A stretch of DNA of 64,000 nucleotides, taken from NCBI GenBank assembly GCA_031002005.1, contig CM061919.1, forward strand, positions 176,001,121-176,065,120, written 5' to 3'. The translations under genes and the position numbers were made by a program. This document shows positions 1 to 11,066 of this stretch, piece after piece; the stretch's first letter is position 1; the number at the start of each line of letters is the position of its first letter. The stretch is from Vandiemenella viatica (lineage: Eukaryota; Arthropoda; Insecta; Orthoptera; Morabidae). The notes under the pieces are model-generated. The model was not told the DNA's origin and made no database searches. It saw nothing but the letters and a program-made list of their open reading frames with translations.

Positions 1-410
1 GCATTCGAAAACAGTAATATATTTTTCGTCATGTTTTGGAAGGATAATGCGTACTTGGCGACTGGGTAAACTAGTGCCAGACTTTTCTTTTGAATGGCCT
101 TATGGCCATTCAGCCAACAACAGTGTGTAGTATCCTGAGTTTTCACAAGTTTACTTGTTGATTTTCCGTAGTATACATATTTGGATTTGAAACTAAAAAC
201 AACCAAAGACGGACAGAAAAAAACGTTTAATCAAAACCACCCTTGCACGCTACCCTTACGCTGCTGGGGTCGGCCGTGGCTAGACATGAATCGTCAATCA
301 GAGTATTGTTCGAAGCAGTCCAACGACTATGACCACGAGTTTCGTCACCGTTCTCCAAATAAATTCCTGATCGCCGTTTTTTTTTTTTTTAAATAAGTCT
401 TGCTATAAAA
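1..410. other. Unassigned AT-rich DNA
   Basis: I recognise no gene, repeat family or structured element here. A T-homopolymer near 377-390 precedes the first SINE fragment. The open frame at 181-396 starts without ATG and has no recognisable domain. Confidence 0.5.
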
Positions 411-501
411 TTCTGGAGGACGCGGGATCAATTCCCCGTCTGGGCATTCGGATTTGGGTTTTCAATGGTTTCCCAAAATCACTCCAGGCTAATGCCGGTA
501 T
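411..501 (+). repeat. tRNA-derived SINE fragment (family A)
   Basis: The sequence follows the family order: degraded B box (gggatcaattccccgtc), then the central block gatttgggttttcaatggtt and 'cactccaggctaatgccgg'. It lacks the tRNA head upstream of 'ttctggaggacgc' and the whole 3' half, so it is a relic truncated at both ends. Confidence 0.7.
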
Positions 502-2477
502 AACGGGCAAAGCAGTCACGAAATACCCTAGCCTACTATGATCATTATTTCCGTTGACTTATGACCTAGTTGTTCTGGCTTTATTCTGTTGTGTAGGTCA
601 CTCTTGATCAATTTTAGTTTCCAACACCTCAGTTGTAAGGCTAAAGCCGAGGTCTGTTTTTCAGTGTTAATCTTTGACTGTGAAAAGAATCTTTCGTACC
701 GATTACCATCACTTCATTTTTAAATATGGTAATGCAGTTTGTATGAATGGAAACTCAACAGTTTAAATAATGAAAATAATATGTTGTGTTATCAGTGGGT
801 TTTTGTGATGATATTTATCGGGTTTTAAGAACTTAAAATGTTGCGACGAGATTATAGAGATATGAATTTCTGATTGTCAGGGAGAGCAGTTAATGTTTTG
901 AGGAGACATTATTTGATAATTGCCAGGAGAGCAATATGTTGTTGAATAAGGAGAATATGTTGTTGATAGCTAGGAGAACGTTGTTGCATTATGGATAACG
1001 GTTCTTAGGCTCCCTGAACTTTTTCTGTATAAAATGGAAATTGGAGAGACGGTTGCCAGGTAAACCAACATATGCGGATGTTAGGGTAATGGAGAATGGA
1101 TATAGCAGAACGTGCAGTGATACAGAAACACGAGAGTGTACGCTAATTATTGTCGTTATATGGCCGAAATACAAACTCATGTCTAGCGGATGGAATCCGA
1201 AACCTAAAGCTGGCAATTGTTCGAGTTTATAAGCCTGTTTGCTGGTCCAAGTCTCTGAAAGAAACACAAAACATCTTGAGCGCAAAGAACTTTTTTATTT
1301 TGGGGAATTAATTTAGGAACATTTTGGAATTTTTGTTTGAGTTCATAACGACATGCATTGTGATTCAGTGCAGAATTATTTGGCAGTTAGGTTTAGTTTT
1401 CTTCCCGCGCTCCGGGAGTAGCGCGTTTTCTAAACGGCGGGGATATGTAACGGGTAGTCTGTGAATTGGGGCTTAAATTAGGAGTTTTGGTATTGAAAGC
1501 TGCTTAGAGTGAATACAAGCTACAAGCGAGCGAGATGCGTACGTGCGTATGAACTGCAGAGTTGCAAGATTTAGGTTACTGCTGTGCGTAGCTCGAACAG
1601 GAATGGGCAGTGCCCGTAAACAGATGCACTCACCCCCTCACTAGTGCACATAAAAACCGTGTCGCCATTTTGAATTAGTATATTCTGCCAGCAGATATGT
1701 AGGAGGAAAGATGTGTCTCTTGTCTGTGCCTTGGTAGTAGGCAAAGCCATGATTTGCCTATTGTATTGTCTCATGTAGTTAGTTATTGGGTAGTTAAAAT
1801 ATGTTGGATAAATTATTTCGTCTCTGTAACTTAAACGAGTTGTTTGCCGTTCTTTATAATAATGTTGCAATGCTTCGTGATAATCTTAATTGGTAATATA
1901 GGGTTGGATCGTTGTTAATCATTCAGTCATTAATTCAGTAAAGCTTTGTTTCCGTTATATTCGCATGAAGAAGCTATTCATTCATTTAGTAAGATGGGAA
2001 CATTGTAGCTATGCGTGCGTGACGTTCCTTCCAGCATAACGTTAGATAGATTTGCGGATAAGTGTAGGGTTGGGTTTTTATAATTAAAGTACTTCTTTAA
2101 ATTATCAATTGTATCATCTAAGTCATTTACAGTCGTTGAGGTAAAACCTAAGTTATTTCAGATAATTGTGTGCAAGAGTTTGTGATAAATAGGCAAGGTA
2201 AGAACTATTATAATTATCACTGTTAAAGCAGTTCGGGATCCCTGCTATAACAAAGATCGCCCTTATCCTGAAAAATAACATCTTGTTGCACATGTAGTAT
2301 TATCTGTTATAATGCGGACAATAATCTAAAACCCTAACGAACACTTCTAAGAACCCTTCCAAATCATTAATAATACTCACGAAGTGGACTGCACACGACC
2401 ATATTAACCCTCACATAGTGTAAAGTCCGCCACATAATTAGTGCCAGAAGATAATCTGACTGTTATTAATATAATAA
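502..2477. other. Unassigned DNA left of the Helitron
   Basis: No gene or known repeat is recognised. There is a GC-rich pocket at about 1402-1445 with a small dyad (cccgcgctccgggagtagcgcg). The overlapping frames at 989-1285 (minus), 1041-1232 (plus) and 1571-1870 (minus) show no domain, signal peptide or splice-site pattern that would support coding. Confidence 0.4.
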
Positions 2478-2772
2478 ACTAGCATTTGCCCGCTGCTTCA
2501 CGCGCGCGTGCCTTGGCAGGTGTAGAAATTATTTACCGATTTTATTCTCTTATCAGACATTAACGTGGAAAGGCATGAACTGTTAATGTATTCTGAATAG
2601 TTTCATTTAATTTCAGTTAATACGTTAGGTTCGGTTTTCATACTGATGTCAGAGTTGTTTTATTCATATTTTAACATGATGCAATTGATTCAATAGTAGA
2701 AAAGGTTCCTGAAAAATTAACAGTAGTAATTCGTGGTTGTAATTATTGTGCGAAGTATAAACATTTATTGTT

Positions 2773-3004
2773 TAGAAAGGCTTTCACGGTTCAAACGACG
2801 TTCTTTCTCCTGTGCGCTTTCAGAAGCTATGGATTTAGCGTATAGAACCCGGTTATAGGTCAATCGCTTTTCTCGGTGCAGGTTACTTTCATTTGCTCTA
2901 GCTATTTCATCTAGTTCTCTTTGACGTTGCAGACGATGTTGTCGGTCTATTTCACTCTCATTTAGCCGAATATTATTTCTGAAAGCAATATTTAACTCAG
3001 CTAA
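2773..3004 (-). pseudogene. Helitron ORF N-terminal relic
   Basis: The minus strand reads open for about 77 codons, without an ATG. It gives an Arg/Glu-rich, heptad-like protein with recurring NES/ANES...R..RL blocks (for example RLQRQRELDEIARANES and SESAQEKERRLNRESL). Repeats of this style are familiar from the N-terminal part of insect Helitron replicase-helicases. The segment lies within the element and in its orientation. No Rep catalytic motif follows downstream on the minus strand before the element ends at 2478, so the protein is truncated. It could instead be some other charged coiled-coil ORF, but the location argues for Helitron. Confidence 0.5.
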
Positions 3005-3330
3005 AACATAATATTTTTAAATGCTGATATGGAGGATTCCACGTTAACCGTGGTACCGAAAATTTAAATGGATATATAACAGTTATAACGTTAAGAAAGC
3101 TGATATTATAATCATTATGTGTAATATTTTTTGGCGATTATGTGTAAACTTTGCCTGGGATTATATAGCTAGGTATAAGCTTTGTTAAGGATGTATCTGT
3201 GGATTTAATGAAAAATATTCTTTCCACATTATTTTTAAATGTGGATACCGAGGATTGCAACATAACCGCGGTGCCATACATTTATGTAAATATAGCAGTA
3301 ATCTACGACTTAGTCCTCTTGGAAGTGTGC

Positions 3331-4462
3331 TGAAATATAAAAATTCGTTACCAATAATCACAGCATCTCAATTTTTCTGATTTATTTATTTATTTTTATT
3401 TTTTTTATTTTTTGTTGTTTGGATATTGGTTTTATTTTATGTTGATACACCATCAATTATTCCTGCTTTAAAATAGAAATTTACGTGAATTGGAGCTACT
3501 CTTGATTTCAAATCGTCGTATCATTACTGTCATTATTTCAGTCAGATATAATTAATCCAAAAATGTCGAAATGGATCATGGTACAGTTTATGTAGTAACG
3601 TGCATGTAACTGAAACAATTATTTCTGAGTGGCAACATTATCGCAAGTTGTGAATCGCTTGAAATGCAACCTGACAGCTGATATGATGCTTTGTTATAGG
3701 CCTAAGAGACGATGCCTGCAGCTTTATAATCTACGAGGTGTAGCATTAGGATATGAAACATTTTTAATTTAAGTTTCTTTCAATATAGCCGTATTTTCTA
3801 TGGAATTATTTCAGTCGCATGTAAGTACCTGGCGAAACAACCGCCTGGACCAGATGACAATTGACTCGTTTTGTTTAGCATCAGGCATAACGGGTTTATT
3901 TTTAAAATTTACGCGGTGTAGAATAGAATTTTAGGATGCCTAGTTATATTTGAAATAAAAATTCGTTACCAATAATCACAGCATCTCAATTTTTTCTGAT
4001 TTATTTATTTTTTGCTGTTTGGATATTTGTTTTTATTTTATGTTGATACACCATCAATTATTCCTGCTTTAAAATAGAAATTTACGTGAATTGGAGTTAA
4101 TCTTGGTTTCAAACCGTCGTATCATTATTGTCATTATTTCAGTCAGATATAATTAATTCAAAAATGTCAAAATGGATCACGGTACAGTATATGTACTAAT
4201 GTGCATGTAACTCAAGCAATTATTTCTGAGTGGCAAAATTATCGCAAGTTGTAAATCGATTGAAATGCAACCTGGACAGTGATGACAGCTGATATGCTTT
4301 GTTATAGGCCAAAGGGACGATTCTTTTAGCTTTATAATTTACGCGGTGTAGCATTAGGATCTGAAATTTTTTTTATTTGAGTTTCTTTCAATATATCCGT
4401 ATTTTCTATGTAATTATTTGAGTCGCATGTACCTGAATTTTCGGATGCCTAGTTATATTTGC
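3331..4462. repeat. Tandem duplication inside the Helitron (2 units, ~510-620 bp)
   Basis: Unit 1 (about 3331-3950) and unit 2 (about 3951-4462) both begin at 'aaaattcgttaccaataatc' and run through the same ordered landmarks: 'gatacaccatcaattattcc', 'gtcagatataattaat', 'cgcaagttgt' and 'tttctttcaatata'. Both end in 'ggatgcctagttatatttg'. Unit 1 carries about 100 extra bases near 3833-3930. Similarity looks above 90% over the shared part. A second, shorter duplication lies upstream, comparing about 3025-3080 with 3232-3290. Confidence 0.8.
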
Positions 4463-5179
4463 ACGTTATAGCCACGAGACATATTAATCGAATAAAGTAC
4501 TTCCAAATATGTGCAATTCCCCACAAGTCATTATGAAAGAAGTATGTTTTATTACTTGCTGATATTTATAATAGCTGTTTTTCAGACATCGCTCTTCGAG
4601 AAAAAACTGAATTTCGTATTAAGTATTGGCTTATTGTGGCTGTATTGTACAGAATTCACGTAGCAATTTTGTTCCAGAGACAAACTGTATAACAGTCTAC
4701 CAGAGACAATACGTCTTCAATATTTGTAATACAACTTTTTCGTAATTCAACAGACCTGTTACGATTCAAGTAAATGCTGATTATACTTGATTCACGTATT
4801 CTTTTTATTTTGAAGTACTGCGGTCCAGAAAAATGAATCGCAGAAGTAAAAAAAAAAAAAGAAAAAAAAAGGAAATCCTAAATTTTGTCAGGTCTCTTTA
4901 TGAAAGGAGTGACCGTCTGAATGTGTATAATTATCTGTGGTCTACAGTTTCACATTTCTGAAGTTTTTTACTGACTTTCTTCTTCCCATGGTACATATTA
5001 GTCGTTAGCTACTTCTGCAGATGTTGATCAGCAACATTAGCTTTAAAAATTTGGAAACACCATGCAAATTGATGCGGAAGTTTTTGCGTTATTAGAGATC
5101 AAGCCTCACTACAAACGCAGCTTGCTTACAGATTTATAATAGTATAGATAATCCCTCATATAACATAACCGCCACACCG

Positions 5180-5285
5180 TGATGCTTCCTTCAAAAGGCC
5201 ATGGCCATATTCCTTCCCGTTCCTTGCCCCTAGTCCTTTCCCGCCTCTAATGACCTCTACGTAGACGGGGCGTAAAGCCGTGAGG
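5180..5285 (+). repeat. SINE family A, 3' half
   Basis: This is the 3' half of the family: 'gatgcttccttcaaaaggcc', 'attccttcccgttccttgcc', 'cccgcctctaatgacctc', then the terminal 'gacggggcgtaaagccg'. The tRNA head and central block are missing, consistent with 5' truncation during target-primed reverse transcription. Confidence 0.85.
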
Positions 5286-5289
5286 GAGG

Positions 5290-6150
5290 AACAGAATTAT
5301 AATTTTCAACGAGCGATTCTTACGTTTTTTGGTATCTCGAAAGCTGCTTTAACGATTTGCCTGAAATTTTATATTTTGATAACGTTTTGCTTTGAAGTTT
5401 ATCTAACTAGGTGTCTTCCTTCAGAAAAAAAAAACGCGATTTTACACACACACAAAAAAACTATGAATTTATTGTCTAGAAAATGGCTCAAACGATTTGG
5501 CTTAAATTTCATATTTAGATAACGTTTTGCTTTTAAAGTTTCTCTAAACAGGTGTCTTTCCTGAAAACAAAACGCGGTTTTACAAAACGTTGTTTTATAG
5601 AGCCATCTTGTAGAAGTTTGAGGTACCAGTAAGCTTGAGGCGGCTTTATATATTTGGATTAAATTTCATATTTAGATATTTTTTACTCTCCAAAAAAATA
5701 GGTGTCGTTCTTGAAAAAACTCAATTTTACACAAATATATTTTTAACGTAACATCATCTCGTAGAGTTTTGAGGTACCAGGAAGCCTACTTTCGAATGGC
5801 ACCCGGCTTTATAGGCCTACTCATACCTCGGCACTATATCCAATAGCAACAATGCAGTTAATGTGTCAACCAGTGAACGTATCGTAAAATTTTTGCTACC
5901 GAATAAGGCATCAAACAAATCAACGTTACCTAGGGTTTTCTTTGGTCGTAGCAAGGAACTGTGTACTTCCAAATGCCTAGGAAATTTAATCAGACTTCAT
6001 GCAACCAAGACTAATCTCAAGAAAAACTCGAAGAAAATCGCCTCAACCTGGATTTTCGAAATCCGCTCAATCAAGACTCATTTCATGAAAACTTCGATGA
6101 AAATCAACCTAACCGAATTCTATTCAAGGAACGCTATGGGCGACCTTTTT
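5290..6150. repeat. Degenerate ~145-bp tandem repeat, Helitron-associated type
   Basis: Three diverged units are visible. The landmark 'aggtgtcttcc' recurs near 5410, 5551 and 5700, 'taacgttttgctttt' recurs at 5381 and 5519, and 'cgattttacac' also recurs. This gives a period of about 140-150 bp. The following segment, including 'aactgtgtacttccaaatgcctagg' near 5958, reappears at about 62785-62815, so the block is part of a dispersed family whose other copy carries a Helitron helicase fragment. The frame at 5863-6159 lies in this repeat and is not supported as a gene. Confidence 0.6.
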
Positions 6151-6159
6151 TTTTTTTAA

Positions 6160-7560
6160 GCTCTACTACCTGCCCAGGGGACCCCTCTTTGTGGTGCGGG
6201 CCCCCCTTTGTGGTGCGGGCCCCTAGGCTACAGCCTATGTAGCCTATGCTTAAATGCGTCTCTGACGCTACCGTTAGCGTGTGCGAAAGAAACTTTTTCT
6301 AAAATTATAAGTGAAGATCCTATGATTTAAATGTTCTACGAGAGCGTAATCGATTACGTGCGACACAACGTGTGGCCAGTGAAAGTAATGAACAATGAGA
6401 GCACCGGAGTCGGAGAAATAGGGTGAGGAATTATCGTCATAAAACTGCTGCAGAAAGATTATAATCGCTGTAGATGGTTATCAGCGATAGCCTTATTATT
6501 ATTTTATTTAAATTCTGTCCCGAATTTCTGCAGAACCTTTCTTGTGAGATTTTAAATAAGGCTAGAAGGAAATTAAATTATTGAAAACTACAAGATATAA
6601 ATGGAAAAAATCGACAGCCATTCGACTAAAATGATGCCAGCTGCTAAATTTTCTGGCTTAATTTGTATATGGGAAATGGGGTAGATGACTTTAAAGATGT
6701 CAGTTTTACGACGATATAAAAGAGAACGTTGGCTGTGGGGGGAAAAAAATAAGAGGTTGTCTGAAGAAAGGTGAGAATGGAAAGCTGACATGCAAACGTA
6801 TGCCTTAACTATTAAACAGCTGTAAATGAAATAACTTGTGTTCTTTGGTTGCCCCTCCCTTCTTACGAATGTGACGAATCCCTTGAAGTGAGCGGCAAGA
6901 AGCTGTGGCATTCCAGAAAGTGCTGCCAAACCGCAAGGTAGGTGGCCGCTGGGCGGCTGCCTGTGGTGGGCGAGCCTACTACTGTTTGGCTTTCCTAATT
7001 GAGTCAGCGTTCATCTGTGACGTTGTGAAAGCGGACACTGAGTCATCGGCGAAATGCTGTCCAGGATGGCCTCGTCCAAACAGACCGAAAAGGAAAAGAC
7101 GGACTTATAAGAAAGGATAACTAAATCTGTGAATTAACAGGCGAAACACAAACCATAATTAATTTAGGAGAAATACACATGCAAACAAATATCAACTGAC
7201 AAGAGTATATCAGTTATCCTGCCAACATTATTCTCGACAAACAGCCAGATTTTTCGAATTAGCTGTAAAGAACATTTCAAAATACTGAGGTGTAGTAATT
7301 CGCTGAATATGTTCTAGAACATAATCATGAACACACGTAACATAATAAAATACATTCAGAATTTAAAAACTAATACCGATCAGAAACATGTCAACAGTTC
7401 AAATCCAAGAGGAGACAATCGTAGCAAACAAAAGTTACGAATGAATAATTACAATTCATAAACTGAATATTATTTCGGATATTGAAAGTAAAGTACCCAT
7501 TCAGGCTCAAACGAACCATCAACACATAGATTATAAATTAAATACGCCGTCACACCAAAT
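6160..7560. other. Unassigned DNA with a small direct repeat
   Basis: A 20-21-bp unit (ctttgtggtgcgggcccc) occurs twice in tandem near 6184-6223. Around 6905-6950 a short open stretch ends at a good-looking splice donor (cgcaag|gtaggt). The frame starts with GTG and has no recognisable domain, so I do not call an exon. The 113-codon minus frame at 6588-6929 is not recognised either. Confidence 0.3.
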
Positions 7561-7814
7561 ATTTTTTTTTTTACAGATATTTGCTTGTTTTTTGTTTTGC
7601 AAGCAGGCTCTATCCACTACCATCTTGCTAGGCCTGTCGTAGCTTCACCAGAGCCCCGTTGGCCGCCATTTTTCAGGGTTCCTGTAGGGCGTTCACAGCT
7701 ACGGTATAGGTCCCGGGGCACACTAGGTCCCCACTGTACCTCACCCCCACGGCAATCCCCTACTTTATCCCGTTGCCCATCTCAACCACGTGGAGGAGGG
7801 GTTGGACGTTAGAG
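7561..7814. other. GC-richer unassigned segment
   Basis: The segment is distinctly richer in G+C than its surroundings (for example 'gttggccgccatttttcagg' and 'ggtcccggggcacactagg'). It directly precedes the 5'-truncated LINE fragment. I recognise no protein in its open frames. It could be a further transposon piece or a former promoter. Confidence 0.25.
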
Positions 7815-8910
7815 GATATAGTTTTGGTATTACTCGATATTGAGAAAGCATCTGAGTACACAGGAGTAAGGTATGGAAGGCCTTGGAGTACAGATGAGTT
7901 TCCAAAGGAACCATCAGGAGAGTTTTAGAACTGTACCAAGGAAGTGTGAGCTATGTGAAAACAGGGGAGGGAAGAACAGATTGACTGAAACAAAGGGATG
8001 AACTAATCACCACTACTCTTTATTGTAACCATGGATGATATAATGCTGAAAGTGGCAGTGAGGATGGGAGAGGATAACATGAAGGTGATGGTTCTTGTGG
8101 ACGATCTAATGATCTGGGGAGGTGATGAAGAGGAAGTACAGCGGCAGTTGAATGTATGGACAGTCAGTGTGGAGGAATATGGCCTGAAATTTAATGTAAA
8201 GACATGCGAGTACATGGTAACAACCAGAAAGAAGAATAGGATAACCCAGGGAATTGTGATGGCAGGTGAACAACTAAAGAAGGTAAGCATGTTCAAGTAC
8301 TCGGAGAGATTAGAGGAATGTGGAGGAAATGATGGTGAGGTAAGTGAAAGAGGAAGGCAAGCAGAGGTGTTTCTAAGGAGCATTAGAAGCCTGATACGGA
8401 ATAAAGATGTGCCACAGAGAAGCAAGAGAAAAATTTATCACACCTACTATGTGCCTATCTTAACATATACTGCAGAAACATGGACAATGAAGAAGCGGGA
8501 CATCAGAAGAGTACAAGCAAGTGAAATAGAGTTTTTAAGAGGTCGAATGGGAGTTACTAAAATGGACGGAATAAGGAATGATGTGATTAGATTCACCATA
8601 AAAGAGGAACACCTACAGGAAAGGGTAGCGAGGACCAGAGTGAGGTGGTATGGACATGTAAAGAGAATGGAGGTTCAGAGAATCCCGAGAAAGATCCAAA
8701 AAATTAAGATGCATGGTAAACGACCCAGATGAAGACCAAGACATGAATGGCTGAAAGGAGTGGAGGAATGTGTACGGAAGAGAGGAGGGGACTGGAACAA
8801 GGTGGTGACAGAGAGGTGGTGGGATGGAAGAAGGAAATGGAGAGGCTTGTGCATGAAGCAGACCAGGCCAGTGGCTGGAAACGGTTGAGGATGATGATGA
8901 TGATGATGAC
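7815..8910 (+). mobile_element. LINE (endonuclease-RT type), 5'-truncated, with (GAT)n tail
   Basis: The segment holds the C-terminal half of a non-LTR retrotransposon reverse transcriptase plus its 3' end. From about 7820 the broken frame reads LLDIEKA, a typical RT palm motif, followed by frameshifts and stops up to 8030. The frame is open from 8031 to 8732. After its stop the homology continues in the same style (WLKGVEECV..., then KWRGLCMKQ) to about 8886. The copy ends in a gatgatgatgatgatgatga microsatellite of the kind used as a 3' tail by RTE-like LINEs. The 5' two-thirds, including any endonuclease, is absent. Fragments of the same family lie at 53500-53660 and 53830-54560. Confidence 0.85.
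8031..8732 (+). pseudogene. Reverse transcriptase fragment of the LINE
   Basis: The frame is 233 codons. Residues 1-12 (MDDIMLKVAVRM) lead into the catalytic block at residues 19-29. There the usual aromatic-x-Asp-Asp reads LVDD, so the aromatic residue of the [YF]xDD motif is lost while both aspartates remain. Downstream come the thumb/connection signatures YGLKFNVKT, KIYHTYYVPILTYTAETWTM and RWYGHVKRM, which are standard for the C-terminus of LINE RTs. The fragment cannot encode a working enzyme: fingers and endonuclease are missing and stops occur upstream. The ATG at 8031 is simply an internal methionine of the RT. Confidence 0.85.
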
Positions 8911-8984
8911 AGATACTTGCTAAAACTGCACAAATACAAAAAAATTTATACAAAAACAGTGCTAAGGTGACAATCGAAGTATAA

Positions 8985-9390
8985 GCTGATTAGCTCGTTA
9001 GGTCATGCCCAAATTGTTTGTCCGGTACTGTGCCACCATATTCAAGCAGAGGTCTGACCAAAGTTTTGTAACCCAATTCCCTTACTTCTCTGGTACATCC
9101 CCTCATCACCATCTCCCAAAAATAAAGTACTTTGCAACCTTTTCCTACCACCTGCCCAATGTGTCCTGCTCAGTTGAATTTATTATCAAATTTTTCCCAA
9201 GATATTTACGCTTTAAGTATTCAACAAGCAGTACCTTTCCCACCATATAACCATTAACAATCTTTAGTTTTTTTTTTTATCTCTCTACCTAATAAGTTGA
9301 CTCTTCTCGGCATTCCATGTAGGTTCCAGTTAGATATCCTATCCAAGACACCTTGCAGCTGTTGATTCTTCTCCCGTTTTGATCCTATTA
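8985..9390 (-). mobile_element. LINE RT fragment (CR1/L2-like style), broken
   Basis: Reading the minus strand in mixed frames gives the typical order of a non-LTR RT C-terminal half: an LQ.VLDRISNW-like stretch near 9350, VNGYMVGKVLLVEYLKRKYLG near 9240-9180, a TLVRPLLEYGG-like remnant near 9060, then ending near 8990. Several frameshifts and stops interrupt it. The plus-strand frame 9005-9250 is its antisense shadow. The family differs from the LINE at 7815-8910. Confidence 0.55.
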
Positions 9391-9714
9391 TACACCTATA
9401 TTTAATTTGACATTTAATAGAATTTATATTTATAGCGGTAGTCTATGAGATAATTACTCACTAAAATTGACCATTGGTGTTAGAAAATGTGCGGTGTCAC
9501 AGAGCTGATGGTACGGCTTTTAATCGCTGCCCTGTCGTAGCCTAAGGTACCATATTGGTAAATGAGACACATAATTAGCGTGAAAGTCGAAACCTAAGAA
9601 CGTTAATGTTAGAAACATAGAGCAAGCTTTGCCTTAGCTTTATTTCTATATTCATGCTACTAACACACAATTGACTTAGGTTTATAATTACTATTTCAAT
9701 AAACATATGTTGCA
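9391..9714. other. Unassigned DNA between LINE pieces
   Basis: AT-rich sequence with no recognised gene. Part of it may be 3' untranslated sequence of the minus-strand LINE fragment to its right. Confidence 0.3.
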
Positions 9715-10045
9715 TGCACCTTGATTTTGGCAACGGCGATAGCGCGGTCATTTGCTAGTGGATCCCATTTATGCACAGTATTGTGGGCACAGAGAGCAAG
9801 CAATGCAGCAGATGCTTTGTTGTCTGATGTTCGCCACATTCGCATAAAGTCTGCAACTCTTGCACAAAGCTCCACTTCTTGGAATTGTCCTTGGATCTTT
9901 CGTTGCCCGATCGTAACCTATTTAACGACTTCCAAGACTTCATGGCCAGAGAGCAGTTTTTCTTCACGTTTTACCTGTTCCGGTTGGTTGGGGTTTTCAA
10001 GAGTCCATAATTCTGCCCTGGATTTTGCCGTAGCTTAAGAACTGT
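9715..10045 (-). mobile_element. LINE 3'-terminal coding fragment
   Basis: The minus frame at 9755-9967 contains LNRLRSGNERSKDNSKKW followed by LCECGEHQTTKHLLHC. This is the LNRLR(T/S)G ... CxCG...QT..HLL.C signature that ends many insect non-LTR retrotransposon polyproteins (a zinc-knuckle-like C-terminus). After one stop the residual reading continues to about 9715, the expected end of the ORF. The rest of the element is missing. Confidence 0.75.
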
Positions 10046-10319
10046 TTTCTCAGCCAAACATATTATTACTTGTCCATTTGCATTAATGGTGGAATATGGA
10101 ACGTCTGTTTTAACGGATTACCGGCTTGCGGCACTATTACAGCAGTTGTAACAAAATATTTGCCGTTATGCCAATGTAGAGGAAATTAGAAGTGCACCGT
10201 ATACTGATAGATGGTTTTACTTCTCCATATTTGAAGTGAAGGTACACAATGTTTATTCAACGAGTTGGGAGAAAAATCAGTGTGGTACATACTGAGGATA
10301 TTTAAAAATTGCTGAATTG
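10046..10319. other. Unassigned DNA
   Basis: Nothing recognised. It lies between two LINE fragments of opposite orientation and may contain diverged LINE sequence. Confidence 0.3.
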
Positions 10320-10600
10320 TATGAAGAGAATAATGAAGGAAGATTTTGGACTAAATATAAACTAAAGCAAGACAAAAGTGATGAATTGCAGCGGAAATGA
10401 TAGCAGTAATAGTAGATTAAAGCTGAAAGAGATTCAAACGTAATAGGAGAAGTATGTGAATTTTATTACTTAGGAAACTAAATTACAACTGATGGCTGAA
10501 GGAGAAGTGACTTTAAACGCAGAATAGCACTAGCGAAAAGAACTTTCTTCAAAACTGAAATCTTCTAGTATACGTTACTGATGCCAGTGGTACCTTCAAC
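10320..10600 (+). mobile_element. LINE RT fragment
   Basis: Reading the plus strand across frameshifts gives MKRIMKEDFGLNIN, then KTKVMNCSGN, a YEF.YLG.-like region, ITTDG, DF..RIALAKRTFF and KT. This is the order seen after the YADD motif in endonuclease-RT type LINEs (KTKVM.C ... YLG..ITxDGR...DI..RIA.AK..F). Multiple stops show that it is a dead fragment. Both ends are missing. Confidence 0.7.
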
Positions 10601-10814
10601 ATGGACGTTAGCATTTGTTTGTCATCTCCAGATTTAACTTTCCCGCTCCATTCTCAGTATAACAGAAGTTGGTTGGACATCTCCCAGAAAAGCGTAATAA
10701 ATCCAGTGAGTCAGACGTAGGAGGGTCAGTTTCTTTCCTCGGAGGCCTTCAATTTAATGTGCAGTCCGAACACCGGAGCTATCAAGTACTTCATAAACGC
10801 GAAAAAAGATTTTC

Positions 10815-11066
10815 AATTTATTTATTTTTTACTGATGGCTTTATGCCTCATCGAAGTCGAGATGATTAGAGGCGGGATGGGATTGGGGACAAGGAACGGG
10901 AAGGATTTCGGCCATAGCCTATTTGAAAGAAGCATCCCGGTATTCGCCTGGAGTGACTTTGAGGAAACCATGGAAAACCCAAATCTTGATGCCCGGGTGG
11001 AATTCGAACCGGCGTCCTCCCGTATGCGAGGCCAGTGCGTAAACTGATCACCCACCACGCTCGGTG
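10815..11066 (-). mobile_element. SINE family A, full length with 8-bp target duplication
   Basis: A full-length minus-strand copy. The complement of the A-tail (10815-10830) is followed by the 3' end (ggctttatgcctcatcgaag), the 'gcctggagtgactttgagg' and 'accatggaaaacccaaatc' central block, the B box complement ggaattcgaacc near 11000, and the head ending 'cacccaccacgctcggtg'. It is bracketed by agattttc at 10807-10814 and again at 11067-11074, a target-site duplication. The minus frames at 10822-11058 and the plus frame 10757-11047 are SINE shadows. Confidence 0.9.

Larger units (their letters stand above)
2478..5148 (-). mobile_element. Decayed Helitron with both termini
   Basis: Read on the minus strand, the element starts with TCTATACTATTATAAAT at 5148 and ends with CTAGT at 2478. 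These match the Helitron rules of 5' TC and 3' CTRRT. The flanking bases are A before the 5' end and T after the 3' end, as expected for insertion between A and T without target duplication. A perfect palindrome cacgcgcgcgtg (2499-2510) lies about 21 nt inside the 3' end, the region where Helitrons carry a hairpin. Inside is a relic of the Helitron ORF (about 2773-3004) and two sets of internal tandem duplications. No Rep HUH or complete helicase domain is visible, so the copy is non-autonomous and old. The terminus assignment is pattern recognition by eye and should be tested against other copies in the genome. Confidence 0.6.

Noticed and set aside
6588..6929. 113-codon minus frame as a gene
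   Set aside because: No recognised domain, no splice signals in the right places, composition like surrounding AT-rich DNA.
8003..8425. 140-codon minus-strand frame
   Set aside because: Exact antisense of the reverse transcriptase frame at 8031-8732.
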